DNA from: Anodontia alba
Lineage: Eukaryota; Mollusca; Bivalvia; Lucinida; Lucinidae
Direction: 5' to 3'
DNA: 64,000 bases
Assembly (NCBI GenBank): GCA_964016985.1
Contig: OZ024823.1
Coordinates: 136,110,112 to 136,174,111 of the forward strand
Part shown: in pieces, positions 44,012 through 54,485 of the stretch
Position numbering within the stretch: the first letter of the stretch is position 1
Layout of the letters: each line of letters opens with the position of its first letter
The notes under the pieces: generated by a model
What the model was told of the DNA's origin: nothing
The model's input: only the letters and a program-made list of their open reading frames with translations
Database searches by the model: none
Program-made: the position numbers and the translations under genes

Positions 44012-45051
44012 ATGGCAGACCAACAAGTAAGGCGTCGTCTAAGTGAAGAAGAGATGAATAGGGGCATTGGAATGCTTGAGGCTGGGTTGTCACAGAGGGA
44101 GGTTGTTCGTGTTCTTGGGGTGTCCTAGAGCGTTGTCTCAAGAATGTGGACTCGATTCCATTTGACTGGAATCGTAATGCATCAGCACGCCGAGGTCGTG
44201 AACGCTCAACAACTCGAGCTCGACCGATTTATCGCTCTACAAGCCCGACGTCACCGGTTCAACAACGCAACAACGTTACGTAGCGAATTGCAGAACGCTA
44301 CCGGTGTTCGTTTAAGTACACATACCATTAGAAATCGGTTGCATGAAGCTGGCTTGAGGTCAAGACGACCTGCAATATGCATCCCATTGACACGACACCA
44401 TGTTCAGGAGCGTTTTGAATGGGCACGAGATCATGTTACGTGGGCCCTTAATGACTGGACCCCCATTCTTTTCACTGATGAGTCCAGGTTTTGTGTGGAC
44501 TTCACTGACAGGCGGGCTAGGGTCTGGAGGATGCGAAATGAACGTTTTGCTGAAGTTTGTATTGCAGAGCATGATCGCTATGGCGGGGTTTCAGTTATGG
44601 TGTGGGCGGGAATTAGCGCTCAGGGTAAAACGGACCTGCACGTCATCGATAAAGGCACACTGACGGCAGAGAGGTACGTCAATGAAATTTTGGATGTTCA
44701 TGTTCGCCCATATGCATATGTGCTATAGGTCCTGATTTCATTCTGATGGATGATAATGCCCGTGCACATAGGGCCCGCATCACCAACCGGTACCTTGAGC
44801 AAGCTGCAATTGTGCGATTGGATTGGCCAGCGAGATCTCCTGCTTTGAATCCCATAGAACATGCATGGGATAAGCTGCAGAAAGCCATTTCTTTTCGCCA
44901 GGTCCAACCAGCAACTGTCCGGGAGCTCAGAGAGGCTCTCATTGAGGAGTGGACCCAGCTTCTTCAGCATAAGCTCCGTAGACTAATCGGTAGCATGCGA
45001 CGGCGATGTCAGGTCGTAATCAATGCCCATGGGCATCATGCACGCTATTAA
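44012..45051 (+). pseudogene. Tc1-family DD34E transposase, inactivated
   Basis: Would cut and paste the surrounding element. Start ATG at 44012. An N-terminal helix-turn-helix region (GLSQREVVRVLGVS) is interrupted by an in-frame TAG at 44126. Frame continues, but about 44165-44222 reads out of frame; the shifted frame gives the GRERSTT linker expected between the two DNA-binding helices, so two small compensating indels are inferred. A second HTH follows (TLRSELQ..STHTIRNRLHEAGL). Catalytic acids: D in TDESRF (codon 44477), D in DDNARAH (44752) and E in NPIE (44857), with exactly 34 residues between the last two. A frameshift near 44713-44725 puts TAG at 44726 and moves the C-terminal third into another frame, which ends with TAA at 45049. 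At least one stop and one uncompensated frameshift remain, so the copy is non-functional. Confidence 0.93.
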
Positions 45052-45269
45052 CTAAGCTAAAACTCGCAGACTAGTGATTTTCCTGATTTTCAGATTTCCG
45101 CCAGCAATCCTTAAAATGTTGATTTTCGACCCTTACGTTCCATACGCCATATTCACGCATCAATGAACACTTACTTGGCCATTACTTTATTAAAAATGAA
45201 TTCTTAAATGAATAACGCTTCCAAAAATGATCTAATTTCTCATGTCGTTTCAATCTATTAAAAGTAGTA

Positions 45270-45309
45270 GACATTATAAAATGCGATCCTTAGTAAACTT
45301 TGAGTAGTA
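45270..45309 (-). repeat. Tc1 right terminal inverted repeat
   Basis: CGATCCTTAGTAAACTTTGA..GTAGTA, the complement of the left end. Confidence 0.85.
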
Positions 45310-45424
45310 TATATACCTCTTCATTTTGGCGAGGCTCAGATGAGATAACTTCCTGGAATGAAATTGTTACATATAAAGCTTTTGCCGCGAGATCTACGGG
45401 AGCGTTATGGGTGTTTCATTATAA

Positions 45425-45626
45425 TTAAACCCTTGTCCTGCTGAATACGGATATACCCTGTATTTGCAAACAGTGTAGATCCAGATGAGTTGGCTTTTAC
45501 ATCTGGATTTGCACTGTTTGCCATTAAGTATGTGAATTTATAGTAACAATCTGGATCAAGTAATTCGACTGGCTGAAATTAGAAGTGGGCGTGGCCTGTT
45601 AATTTATTCAGCAGGAGAAGGGTTAA
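45425..45626 (+). mobile_element. Family B MITE (copy 3)
   Basis: Ends TTAAACCCTTGTCCTGCTGA and ..TTCAGCAGGAGAAGGGTTAA; inner GGCTGAAATTAGAAGTGGGC shared with copy 1. The hairpin core is shortened (GATCCAGATGAGTTGGC..ATCTGGATTTGC). Confidence 0.82.
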
Positions 45627-45714
45627 TCAATGTACAGGAAGATCAACAAAACATAGCCTACGAATGCCATCAAGTGAAAGAGAGAGAAAAACACGACGGA
45701 CAGTACATACGCAA

Positions 45715-45800
45715 CAAACGAACGGAAAGCAAAGCAATCAGCTCTGTCCTCCCAGGATAGGTGATCACTATACACGATAGGACCTACCGAACTTAACTAT
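45715..45800 (+). repeat. Family N repeat (copy 2)
   Basis: GGAAAGCAAAGCAATCAGCT..GGTGATCACTATACACGATA, matching 31207-31295. Confidence 0.5.
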
Positions 45801-46028
45801 AGGGCAAAAAACAGCACAAAACATGAAATCAGCTCTCTGCGAGCAGGTTGAAGCCACAAGGCTCCACAAGTATACTATCAAAGGATCAAAATACGATGCG
45901 CTACGTTTACCAATATCAGGGAGCCTTTAGCTACAATTGTAAAGTCTTCGTAATCAACCTTTATTAAAGAAACTGGGCGCCTAAATTGTGACCTTTCCTT
46001 GGTAACTTTAATCATATTTTGATGTGCA
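45801..46028. other. Non-repeat stretch
   Basis: Nothing supported. Confidence 0.45.
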
Positions 46029-46222
46029 GGTTAATGCCCAGTAAAAACACAGTGGCGCACAAGTGTCGTTCCGACGTCACAGCGACGTCAAGACGTCTCT
46101 TGGGCATTTTAACGGCGTTGCCTGTTTACTGGATGTACCCAGCGGACATACAACGTCTTCACAACGTCGCATCAACGCTAATACCACGTTGTATAATGTA
46201 TAAATGTCATATGCCCCCTAGG
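46029..46222. mobile_element. Family E fold-backs (copy 2, two adjoining)
   Basis: First part: CCCAGTAAAAACA..GCCTGTTTACTGG ends with 11-mers GTCGTTCCGAC, GTCACAGCGAC and GTCAAGACGTC inside. Second part from about 46138: CCCAGCGGACATA with CAACGTCTTCA, CAACGTCGCAT and CAACGCTAATA, again exactly 11 bp each, ending ..ACGTTGTATAATG. Confidence 0.7.
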
Positions 46223-46559
46223 TAGGCACTGCCTGTCCACATATGTTCAAAACCTATTTTTCTCGTGCCTCACACCGTATCAACTTTCTGCAGCTGAACT
46301 TATACCTTATTAGGTTTATATGACATTTGATTATATATTACTGTTATATAATACTGACGTATTATCATGAACCGCAATACAGGTAAAGTTTATATTTTCT
46401 ATCTATTTACATGCAAAAATGTCATGTAAATTAATATACAATGCGATCACCTCATCCCGTATATACTCAAAGTATTTGGACCTAATCTCCTCACCATATC
46501 TGTCCTAAACTTTAAATAAGCCTGTTAGAGTACATGTTGATGTGTATGACAAACTGATG
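46223..46559. other. Non-repeat stretch
   Basis: Nothing supported. Confidence 0.45.
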
Positions 46560-46569
46560 AATGAATGAC

Positions 46570-46622
46570 AAATCGTGTAGACTCTGATCAGATGCCACGA
46601 CGTCAGGGTCTACAATGTTTGC
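46570..46622. repeat. Family A hairpin, shortened
   Basis: GTGTAGACTCTGATCAGATG..GACGTCAGGGTCTACAATGT; a one-sided partial copy lies at 46820-46853. Confidence 0.6.
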
Positions 46623-47059
46623 TCATGATTGGCTGTCCTTATATTTAGAGTAAATACGTTATATGTGCTATTCCGTTGCTATTACCATGATCAAATCTCC
46701 AATTGCAATCTTGGCTGACTAGGGATTTCCCTCTAGGTCATTGTCGGCGTGCAGTGTGACGGTTTGGTGTTTATTACTAATTAGCCCATTTAAGCCTACC
46801 GTCCTATAGAAGGGACAGAAGAAGGCGTCTGATCAGGGTTTACACTATTTGCATTAAATACAGGAAATTCTACAAAACATGATAATAATAAAGACTAACC
46901 AGACACCCATTATATAAGAAATGGATTTGTCCAAAGAGTTATAGTAGAAAAGTCCACTCGGCATAAATGAGTTAAATACTATGTATATTTAATTAAAGGG
47001 ACAGGATACACTTCGGTATGATTTCAGCCATTCTTTACAGAGGATACAATTTTTGTGAC

Positions 47060-47200
47060 TCCCTGATTAATTTCCTGTACACCAAGCCCCTTCTGAAATG
47101 GGTCTGCTTTTAAAAGCAAGAGTTTACTCCCACAGGAGCAAATTCTTTCCACACAGAGTAGACCCCATTTTAGAAGTTATGGTAAGCAATTTTGACAAAA
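47060..47200. mobile_element. Family C fold-back (copy 8)
   Basis: Arms 47085-47177: GCCCCTTCTGAAATGGGTCT..TTTACTCCCACAGGAGCAAA..AGAGTAGACCCCATTTTAGA. Confidence 0.78.
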
Positions 47201-47979
47201 TTGTCTCCACTAAAAATGTAAAAATGCCCTTAAATTAAAACCACCTTTAAACAGACCAATATTCTCCTGTGTGTGACACGCAAGGGGCATTGAAAACCTT
47301 TCTACCGTGTGTCCATCAAGTAAGCATGCACATCTCGCTTAGAGCTTCTACAGATCACATTGTATATAAAAAAACGTCTTGAACAAGATGCGTTTCAGGA
47401 TTGCCTACATTATAGAAAAAATTGGTTTTCTCACAGCAAAACGCTAACTAAGATGTTCACGTCATTCAAACACAGTCACGCCATAAATATCTATCTTTAT
47501 ATAAACCTTGACCACGTACACATAGACAGACAGGTAAGGGCAAACAGGCGATGAAAGATAATTAGTGTGATTATATGATAGCAAACCGCTTCAATAAGGC
47601 TCAATTAGTTGTTCATACATTGGAGAAAGGCGATGACTTAGTAAACCCTTCATATCTGAAAAACAGCTATATCCCCATCTGCTTTCAGGGTAAAAATATA
47701 AATGAAGTTACCTAGGAGAGACCACAAGCAGGCGACACAGTCATCCTGGGAACCAAGAAGAGGAACAAACGAAGAAAAGGCACACCGACACACAGCCACA
47801 GGAGAACTATTACACAACAACCACCTTGGAACGGTCAACAGAAACAACTACTGAGGGCTTAAACCCATCAGTGTGTCCCGAAGTGAATTTGCTCAGACAG
47901 AGGTAAAGCCGTCCCCGATAGCCATAGTTAAGTCCACAAAGTCCACAAAGGCATTACCTTGTCAATGCAGCATTTTACG
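47201..47979. other. Non-repeat stretch
   Basis: Nothing supported. Confidence 0.45.
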
Positions 47980-48190
47980 TAACCCTTTTATCTCTACAGA
48001 TCAATACATATACCTTTCCAAACAGTGTAGATCCAGATGAGTCGGCTCGTAGCGAGCCCTCTCATCTGGATCTACACGGTTTGCCATTCCGTTATTGGTT
48101 TTTGACTGAAACTACTATTTGCACTAATGGATGTGACCATAGTCAGAGAAAAAAGAGTCCATTTCATAAACTCAGGGGTGTAAGGGTTAA
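47980..48190 (+). mobile_element. Family B-like MITE (copy 4)
   Basis: Ends TAACCCTTTTATCTCTAC and ..CAGGGGTGTAAGGGTTAA; strong hairpin of AGTGTAGATCCAGATGAG and complement around GGCTCGTAGCGAGCC. Confidence 0.72.
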
Positions 48191-48339
48191 TCGTTCGGCC
48201 ATCCTTAAAGCATCTGTAAAGTTTCAAAGGTTCATGGTTTATTGTGCGAGCTACAATATGATAAAAGCAGCTTTCAACTTCTATTTGAATTACAGAACCG
48301 GTAAGAATGAACAAACAGTTTTGACATTTCATGCAAGTT

Positions 48340-48436
48340 GTGTCCTCCGCCTTTTCGAAGAAAAGCGGAGGGACACTGTTTTTGGTTTTCCGTGGTGCGT
48401 GGTGCGTAGTGCGTGGTGCGTGGTTCCGAATTTTTT
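48340..48436. repeat. Satellite left border: hairpin and GTGCGTG short tandem
   Basis: CCTCCGCCTTTTC..GAAAAGCGGAGG forms a hairpin at about 48347-48373. Several GTGGTGCGTAGTGCGTG-type 8 bp units at 48392-48424 then lead into the array. Confidence 0.7.
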
Positions 48437-50125
48437 GTAGGTACTTTGTCCCCTTAACTCCTCCAACAGTTTTTGTCCGATCCTTATGAAACTTTACAGG
48501 TGTTTTAAGGATGGTCTGAAGATGTGCATGAGGTTTTTTCAGAATCCTGAAATAATTTTTTATCACTTTTTCCGCATTTTTAACTTAGACATTTTTTTAG
48601 TTCTAATATTACAGAAGTCTATAGGGAGTAGGTACCTTGTCCCCTTAACTCCTCCCACAGTGTTTGGCCGATCCTTTTGAAACTTTACGTGGGCTTTTAG
48701 GATGGCCTGAAGATACGCATGTGGTTTTTTTTCAGAATCCTGAAATATTTTTTATTACTTTTTCCGCATTTTTAACTTAGACATTTTTTGAGTTCTAATA
48801 CTACAGAAGTGTATAGGGACCAGGTATCTTGTCCCCTTAACTCCTCCCACAGTTTTTGGCCGATTCTTTTTAAACTTTACAGGTGTTTTAAAGATGGTCT
48901 GAAGATGTGCATGTGGTTTTTTTCGGTTCCTGAAATTAATTTTTATTACTTTTTACACATTTTGAACTTAGACATTTTTTGAGTTCTAATATTACAGAAG
49001 TCTATAGGGAGTAGGTACCTTGTCCCCTTAACTCCTCCCATAGTGTTTGGCCGATCCTTTTGAAACTTTATATGCGCTTTCAGGATGGACGGAAAATATG
49101 CATGTGGTTTTTTTCAGAATCCTGAAATAATCTTTTATTACTTTTGCCGCATTTTTTACTTAGACATATTTTGAGTTCTAATACTACAGAAGTATATAGG
49201 GAGCAGGTACCTTGTCCCCTTAACTCTTCCCACAGTTTTGGCCGATCCTTTGAAACTTTACAGATGCTTTAAGGATGGTCTGAAGATATGCATGTGGTTG
49301 TTTTTCAGAATCCTGAAATAATTTTTTATCACTTTTTACACGTTTTTAACTTAGACATTTTTTGAGTTCTAATATTACAGAAGTCTATAGGGAGTAGGTA
49401 CCTTGTCCCCTTAACTCCTCCCACAGTTTTTGACCGATCCTTTTGAAACTTTACGTGGGCTTTTAGGATGGCCTGAAAATATGCAGATGGATTTTTCAGA
49501 ATCCTGAAATAATTTTTGATTACTTTTTCTGCATTTTTAACTTAGACATGTTTTGAGTTCTAATATTACAGAAGTGTATAGGGTGCAGGTACCTTGTCCC
49601 CTTAACTCCTCCCACAGTTTTTGTCCGATCCTTTTGAAACTTTACATGGGCTTTTAAGGATGGCCTGAAGATATGCATGTAGTTTTTTCAGAATCCTGAA
49701 GTAATTTTTGATTACTTTTTCCGCATTTTTAACTTAGACATTTTTTGAGTTCTAATATTACAGAAGTGTATAGGGTGCAGGTACCTTGTCCCTTTAACTC
49801 CTCCCACAGTTTTTGTCCGATCCTTTTGAAACTTTACAAGGGCTTTTAGGATGGCCTGAAGATATGCATGTGCTTTTTTAAGAATCCTGAAATAATTTTT
49901 TACCACTTTTTCCGCATTTTTAACTTAGACATTTTTTGAGTTCTAATACTACAGAAGCGTATAGGGAGTATGTACCTTGACCCCGTAACTCCTACCACAG
50001 TTTTAAGCCGATCCTTTGAAACTTTACAGGTGCTTTAAGGATGGTCTGAAGATATGCATGTGTTTTTTTTTTTCAGAATCTTGAAATTATTTTTTATCAC
50101 TGGTTTCCTGCTTTAATACTTAGGT
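48437..50125. repeat. 191-192 bp satellite array, nine units
   Basis: Unit anchors (GGTACC or variant) lie at 48440, 48631, 48823, 49014, 49206, 49397, 49588, 49780 and 49971, spacing 191 or 192. Each unit reads through CTTAACTCCTCCCACAG, CCGATCCTTTTGAAACTTTA, TTTTTCAGAATCCTGAAATA, CATTTTTAACTTAGACATTT and GAGTTCTAATATTACAGAAG. The last unit fades near 50125. Two unit types alternate at the start. No coding or RNA gene seen. Confidence 0.95.
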
Positions 50126-50742
50126 AATTGATACAGGACCAATGGTCCTCTGGTTAACTTTTCCATTTTTAACACAGGCGGGGGACATAAATTCCCCATG
50201 GAATTTGCTTGTTTCCTAAGGAGACAATAACCATGAAGTGCCGAATCCTGTTTAAAACTAGACATGTGTCCAAAGTTTACAAATGCCTCGGCTCGTTGCC
50301 GTTTGGTCTTTGACCATACGGCAACAACATCTGGGTGCATAAATTTCAACAACTATTATCCGAATGCTCAATCTGATCTTTTATAATTTTGGCCTCTAGT
50401 CCCACCCGAGGCGTGACCCGGGAGTGAGGGTTGTTGTGTGTGTGAGGGGGGGGGGGAGGGGACTCTAACACGAAGGTCAGGGTAAGCAGCATATTAAATT
50501 TCAACGTCTTAGCGTTTAAAGTATCCAAGTTGTGACCTCCAAGAAAAACGCGGAGGTAAATGCGAATGTAAATTTGAATGCAAACTGAAAAAAAAAAATG
50601 TTAGATTCTGGTTACAAAGTGAAATACACACGTACGCACGTACGGACTAAACATCACGGCGAAATGCTATATGCCCCACTGCTGCCTTCGGCAGCCGGGA
50701 GCATAAAAAATCAAATGCATTAATTATATATTGCAAAATATC
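50126..50742. other. Satellite right flank
   Basis: Contains GGCGGGGGACATAAATTCCC, a C/G-rich stretch near 50440, ACGTACGCACGTACGGAC near 50630 and a hairpin CTGCTGCCTTCGGCAGCCGG at 50680 followed by GAGCATAAAAA. The array plus these flanks may be one composite element; that is inference. Confidence 0.5.
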
Positions 50743-51022
50743 CATCACGAAAACATGCCTATATAATATTGACCCCCTTAAACCCCACTTTTATATAGTA
50801 AAACTGGGGTTTATAGGGGTATACATTATTTTTCTTATTTCTGCTCAAAACATAGATTGTGGGTACTTGTTAGAACCGCCTCGTTGAGGCGGTTCTAACG
50901 AGTACCAACAATCTATGTTTTGAGTAAATATATTAAAAAATATCAGAATTTTTATCTGAAAATTTTCATTTTTTGGTGGTAAAATTTTCAGTATATATTT
51001 GAATAGGCATGTTTTCGTAATT
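50743..51022 (+). mobile_element. Family H MITE (copy 17)
   Basis: b-arm left, full length; core GAACCGCCTCGTTGAGGCGG; ends CATCACG/CGTAATT. Confidence 0.9.
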
Positions 51023-51077
51023 TACTGACAATTTTAACCCGCACGCTGAGCTTTAATGGAGTATTTTTCTTACACAG

Positions 51078-51434
51078 TATTGTACTAATTTACCTTTTGC
51101 ATACCTTACAAGTCATAAATGTAAATGTTTACGTGTATGTCTATCACTGATAACACATGGTCTGATGTTTGATAACAAACTCTGCTTCAGTATCATTATC
51201 AAGGCCATAAAGGAGGATTCTCTTGACTGCATGTACCCAGTAGAGAAGATGCTTTCAGGCCTGACCATCTTGCAAAAGGAATTCGAGTTTTGCTGCAAAT
51301 ATTGTGCGCCTTGTAGAAAGTATCCAACGAATAGCAATGATCCGGTTAACTTGGACAAGACTTTTTCTGCTAGTGAATTGTGCTTAGTTTTCGCTAATCT
51401 ATATCAAGTTGCAGATGACCCAGACGCTGATTAA
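51078..51434 (+). CDS. Candidate 3'-terminal coding exon of an unrecognised host gene
   Basis: Lies in a 760 bp non-repeat island between H copies 17 and 18. A good acceptor, GTATTTTTCTTACACAG, ends at 51077, with a possible branch site TTACTGAC about 50 bp upstream. From 51078 the frame is open in phase 0 for 118 codons to TAA at 51432; the first in-frame ATG is 51165. The peptide has charged and aliphatic helical-looking stretches (IKAIKEDSLDCMYPVEKM), a cysteine cluster (FCCKYCAPCRKYP) and an acidic end (QVADDPDAD). AATAAA at 51692 and GT-rich sequence follow. I recognise no family. A minus-strand frame overlaps but lacks these signals. Upstream exons were not identified in the window. Confidence 0.45.
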   Translation, partial: YCTNLPFAYLTSHKCKCLRVCLSLITHGLMFDNKLCFSIIIKAIKEDSLDCMYPVEKMLSGLTILQKEFEFCCKYCAPCRKYPTNSNDPVNLDKTFSASELCLVFANLYQVADDPDAD

Positions 51435-51715
51435 ACAGTTTATACCTTACATCAGCTATATAAGTGAACGTCCGACGAATTGTAGCGACCCATAATCTGC
51501 ACAAACACTGACGGTGTCTGTGGGCACTATGTTCTTGCTAACTCTTGTCTAGGATCATCGTACAAACACAAGAAATATAATTCTAGAATACCAAATACGG
51601 GTCGTTCACAGAATATATTTTCACACCACTCCTCAGTGTGGACGAACATGACGACAAAATGGTTGAAATGAGGGTTGCGTAATATACATCAAATAAAGTG
51701 TTTAGGTGTATGATA
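51435..51715 (+). other. Candidate 3' untranslated region
   Basis: Runs from the stop of the candidate exon to just past AATAAA (51692-51697), with a GT-rich stretch (GTGTTTAGGTGTATG) directly after, as expected of an animal polyadenylation site. Confidence 0.4.
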
Positions 51716-51785
51716 TTCGATTATTTCACACTTTAACATATTTCTGTCTTTTTAATGGCCAATTCATTCGGCAATATTTTAAGTC

Positions 51786-52063
51786 CATCACGAAAACATG
51801 CCTATATAATTTTGACCCCCTTAAACCCCACTTTTATATAGTAAAACTGGGGTTTACAGGGGTATACATTATTTTTCTTATTTCTGCTCAAAACATAAAT
51901 TGTGGGTACTTGTTAGAACCGCCTCGGCGAGGCGGTTCTAATGAGTACCCACAATCTATGCTTTGAGCAGAAATATGAAAAATATAAAAAAAATTATATG
52001 AAAATTTTCATTTTTTTGGTGGTAAAATTTCCAATGTATTTGAATAGGCGTGTTTTCGTAATG
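51786..52063 (+). mobile_element. Family H MITE (copy 18)
   Basis: b-arm left, full length; first of three H copies in the same orientation within 1 kb. Confidence 0.92.
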
Positions 52064-52084
52064 CTCTGATCAGCTGCGCAAACC

Positions 52085-52210
52085 AGGATGTTTTAGAAGA
52101 CAATTTGCATGGACTGTCAAAGCATGTTTTCGAAAAAAAAAAAATAGTAAAAAAAAAAATAAATAAAATGCCGTCTCTGAAATGCTTACCCAGTATGCTA
52201 AGCCTTAAGC
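52085..52210. mobile_element. Family G MITE (copy 8, partial)
   Basis: Keeps the centre (GACAATTTGCATGG) and right end (CCCAGTATGCTAAGCC). The left end was probably lost where H copy 18 sits. Two poly-A runs. Confidence 0.6.
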
Positions 52211-52493
52211 CATCACGAAAACATGCATATATAATTTTGACCCCCTTGAATCCCACTTTTATATAGTAAAACTGGGGTTTACAGGGGTATGCATTATTTT
52301 CTTTATTTCTGCTCATAACATAGATTGTTGATACTCGTTAGAACCGCCTCGCCTCGGCGAGCGGTTCTAACGAGTACCCACAATCTATGTTTTGAGCAGA
52401 AATGTAAAAAATGTCAGAGTTTTTTATCTGAAAATTTTCATTTTTTTGGTGGTGAAATTTTCAATATATTTGAATAGGCGTGTTTTCGTAATG
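52211..52493 (+). mobile_element. Family H MITE (copy 19)
   Basis: b-arm left, full length; the core has a small extra CCTCG repeat (GCCTCGCCTCGGCGAGCGG). Confidence 0.92.
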
Positions 52494-52534
52494 ACTGGAT
52501 TTGCATCCGTTGTGTGTCACCTTGTAAAATGTTG

Positions 52535-52784
52535 CATCACGAAAACATGCGTATATAAATTTGACCCCCTTAAAATCCACCTTTATATAGTTTAAGTGGG
52601 GTTTACAGGGGTATACATTATTTTTCTTGTTTCTACTCAAAAACTCGTCGAGGCAGTTCTAATGAGTACCCACAATCTATGTTATGAGCAGAAATATGAA
52701 AAATATCAAAGATTTTTATCTGAAAATTTTCATTTTTTGGAGGTCAAACTTTCCATATATTTGAATAGGCGTATTTTTGAAATG
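52535..52784 (+). mobile_element. Family H MITE (copy 20), half-core deleted
   Basis: b-arm left. The left half of the palindrome is missing (ACTCAAAAACTCGTCGAGGC). Ends CATCACG/TGAAATG. Confidence 0.88.
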
Positions 52785-53491
52785 GTGTCGAAGATTGGTG
52801 TTTCACTGTGATTGTGGCTGTCTGTTCCATGAAAAATGGGCTGTTTAGAGTCGAATGGCTTTTATCACCAAAGCTGACACATACAATACTTCACGATGTA
52901 CAATGTACCAAGGAAAATCCACAATCATAGAATATGGCCATCCTAAGTAACATCCAATGCAATTACTAAACAACCCTTGAAACATGTCGAAAACAGACGA
53001 ACAAAAAATAATTTACAGTAACAGAAATCTGTCAACAGCAAAGTTGCGAGGCGGGATGGCATGGGGCTGGCTGGTGAGACGGGAGGTCGGATATTCTTAA
53101 ACATGGTATCCTTACTTATAATTTCAGCCTTCGCCTTTATTCTTGACTTTTAATTATTGGGCCCCAGGGTCCCCGAAGGTAAACACAACAAGCGGCGATG
53201 TACATTTCTCCAATACAGACTGTCTATGGTCCTCTACTTGTATCTTTCTATGGATGATGTTTCTCCCGGGCCTCATTCTCCGCATACTGCATAACATGGG
53301 TTTTCTGATGAGGTCGACCACATATATACCACAAGCCCTAGGGTTAGAAGCTGTGAAGACCTAAAATGGACTCGGCCAAAACTCAGTGATGAAACTGTTA
53401 AATTAATGATATATTAAAACATATAATTGAAACTAAACATAAACTGACAAGTTCAGTCTCAGCTGACAAGACACTGACCATTTCACCTTTT
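52785..53491. other. Non-repeat stretch
   Basis: A 73-codon frame at 53143-53364 has no recognisable domain; nothing supported. Confidence 0.45.
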
Positions 53492-53727
53492 GAGCCGCAA
53501 CGCCAGAAATTGTATCCTTAGACACGTGTGCCAGTGAAGATTTAGATAAACCTGCGCATTTGCGCAGTCTCATCAGAATATTCATCGGGCGTATTTCAGA
53601 TAGCAAAGGATGCAAAATTTCTTCATGCGGACAACGAAGATTCTGAACAGACTGCGCGGATGCGCAGGCTGATTAGAGTCTACGTTTGGCGCACATGTCG
53701 AAGGTACGTTTTCTTTCGTGGAGGCTC
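53492..53727 (+). mobile_element. Family F double-hairpin MITE (copy 3)
   Basis: GAGCCGCAACGCCAGAAATT left; first hairpin GTGAAGATTTAG..GAATATTCATC; linker TTTCTTCATGCGGACAACG; second hairpin GAAGATTCTGAACAGACTGC; right end GAAGGTACGTTTTCTTTCG. Confidence 0.85.
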
Positions 53728-53774
53728 TTTTAACTTTATCACCGACACATGGTGAACAACACAAGACAAAACGG

Positions 53775-53850
53775 CAATATACGAACAGCGACGGCTTGGA
53801 TTAGCCTGCGCGTCTGGACAGTCTCATCAAGATATACTTTGTCCGTCGAT
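53775..53850. repeat. Decayed F-type fragment
   Basis: ACGAACAGCGACGGCTTGGA..TTAGCCTGCGCG..CAGTCTCATCAAG. Confidence 0.4.
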
Positions 53851-54206
53851 ATATTTTAAAGTATCCATGAATTATGTAAATGGATAAGGCAGGCCCTGTC
53901 ATCAGAGGGCGCGAAGGCACATTGTTGACCTGGATATCCTCTCTACGCATTTGGCCTAATGACCTTTTACTGATGTTGGGCATAGTGTAACTTTAGTCAC
54001 TTAGTTGTCAATTTACATTACTTTTGCCTTTTATCATGTCACTTTAATACCAAAACATTAATATTTGTCTGACAATTATCCGCGAAAAAGAGACAACGAA
54101 AAAGGTTATCATTTCAGAAAGCTTGTATCCTGAGGCGAGCCATATTTGACCAGCAAATATCTAGGCAGGTATAGCCTTCCGTGCTTTCGTGGTCGGCTAT
54201 AAAGTC
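53851..54206. other. Non-repeat stretch
   Basis: Nothing supported. Confidence 0.45.
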
Positions 54207-54350
54207 GTGCGCCAAACGAAGATTCAGATCAGCCTGCGCATTCATGCAGTCTGATCTGAGTCTTCGCTAGGCGCATTTTGGATAGCCAAGGATGCAAAAT
54301 TTCTTCATGCGAACTACCGAGACTTGGATTAGACAGTTCGGATGCAGGCA
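54207..54350 (+). mobile_element. Family F MITE (copy 4, partial)
   Basis: First hairpin AACGAAGATTCAGATCAGCC is intact; linker TTTCTTCATGCGAAC; the second hairpin is decayed and the outer ends missing. Confidence 0.7.
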
Positions 54351-54376
54351 CCAATAATATTCGTGGTCGGCTCTTA

Positions 54377-54485
54377 CCCAGCTAGCATTTCAAATAAATC
54401 TACATCGGGCCGTCATCGGCCCGTCAGCTACCCTGACGGGCCGATGACGGCCCGATATAGATTTACGTAGAATGCTGACTGGGTT
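54377..54485. mobile_element. Family D fold-back (copy 2)
   Basis: CCCAGCTAGCATTT..AATGCTGACTGGG. CGGGCCGTCAT at 54406 and CGGCCCGTCAG at 54417 are 11 bp apart; CGGGCCGATGA at 54437 and CGGCCC at 54448 likewise. Relative to copy 1, T to C in the left arm is matched by A to G in the right arm. Confidence 0.88.

Larger units (their letters stand above)
43729..45309 (+). mobile_element. Tc1-type DNA transposon, about 1.58 kb
   Basis: Inverted ends TACTACTCAAAGTTTGCTAA..GGATCAC on the left and the complement (with A for G, and GCGATCC) on the right, about 35 bp matching. Both sides sit in TATATA, consistent with TA target duplication. The element contains a DDE transposase pseudogene. Ends, length and the DD34E spacing fit Tc1/mariner. 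Confidence 0.9.

Noticed and set aside
44360..44970. Minus-strand frames opposite the transposase
   Set aside because: They are shadows of the Tc1 transposase, whose DDE motif and ends define the plus strand as coding.
48072..48566. 164-codon minus frame, the longest on that strand
   Set aside because: It reads across B copy 4, the satellite border and the first satellite unit; a repeat-driven open frame.
48437..50125. CRISPR-like array of regular repeats
   Set aside because: The repeat fills the whole 191 bp period with no distinct spacers, and the host is eukaryotic; it is a satellite.
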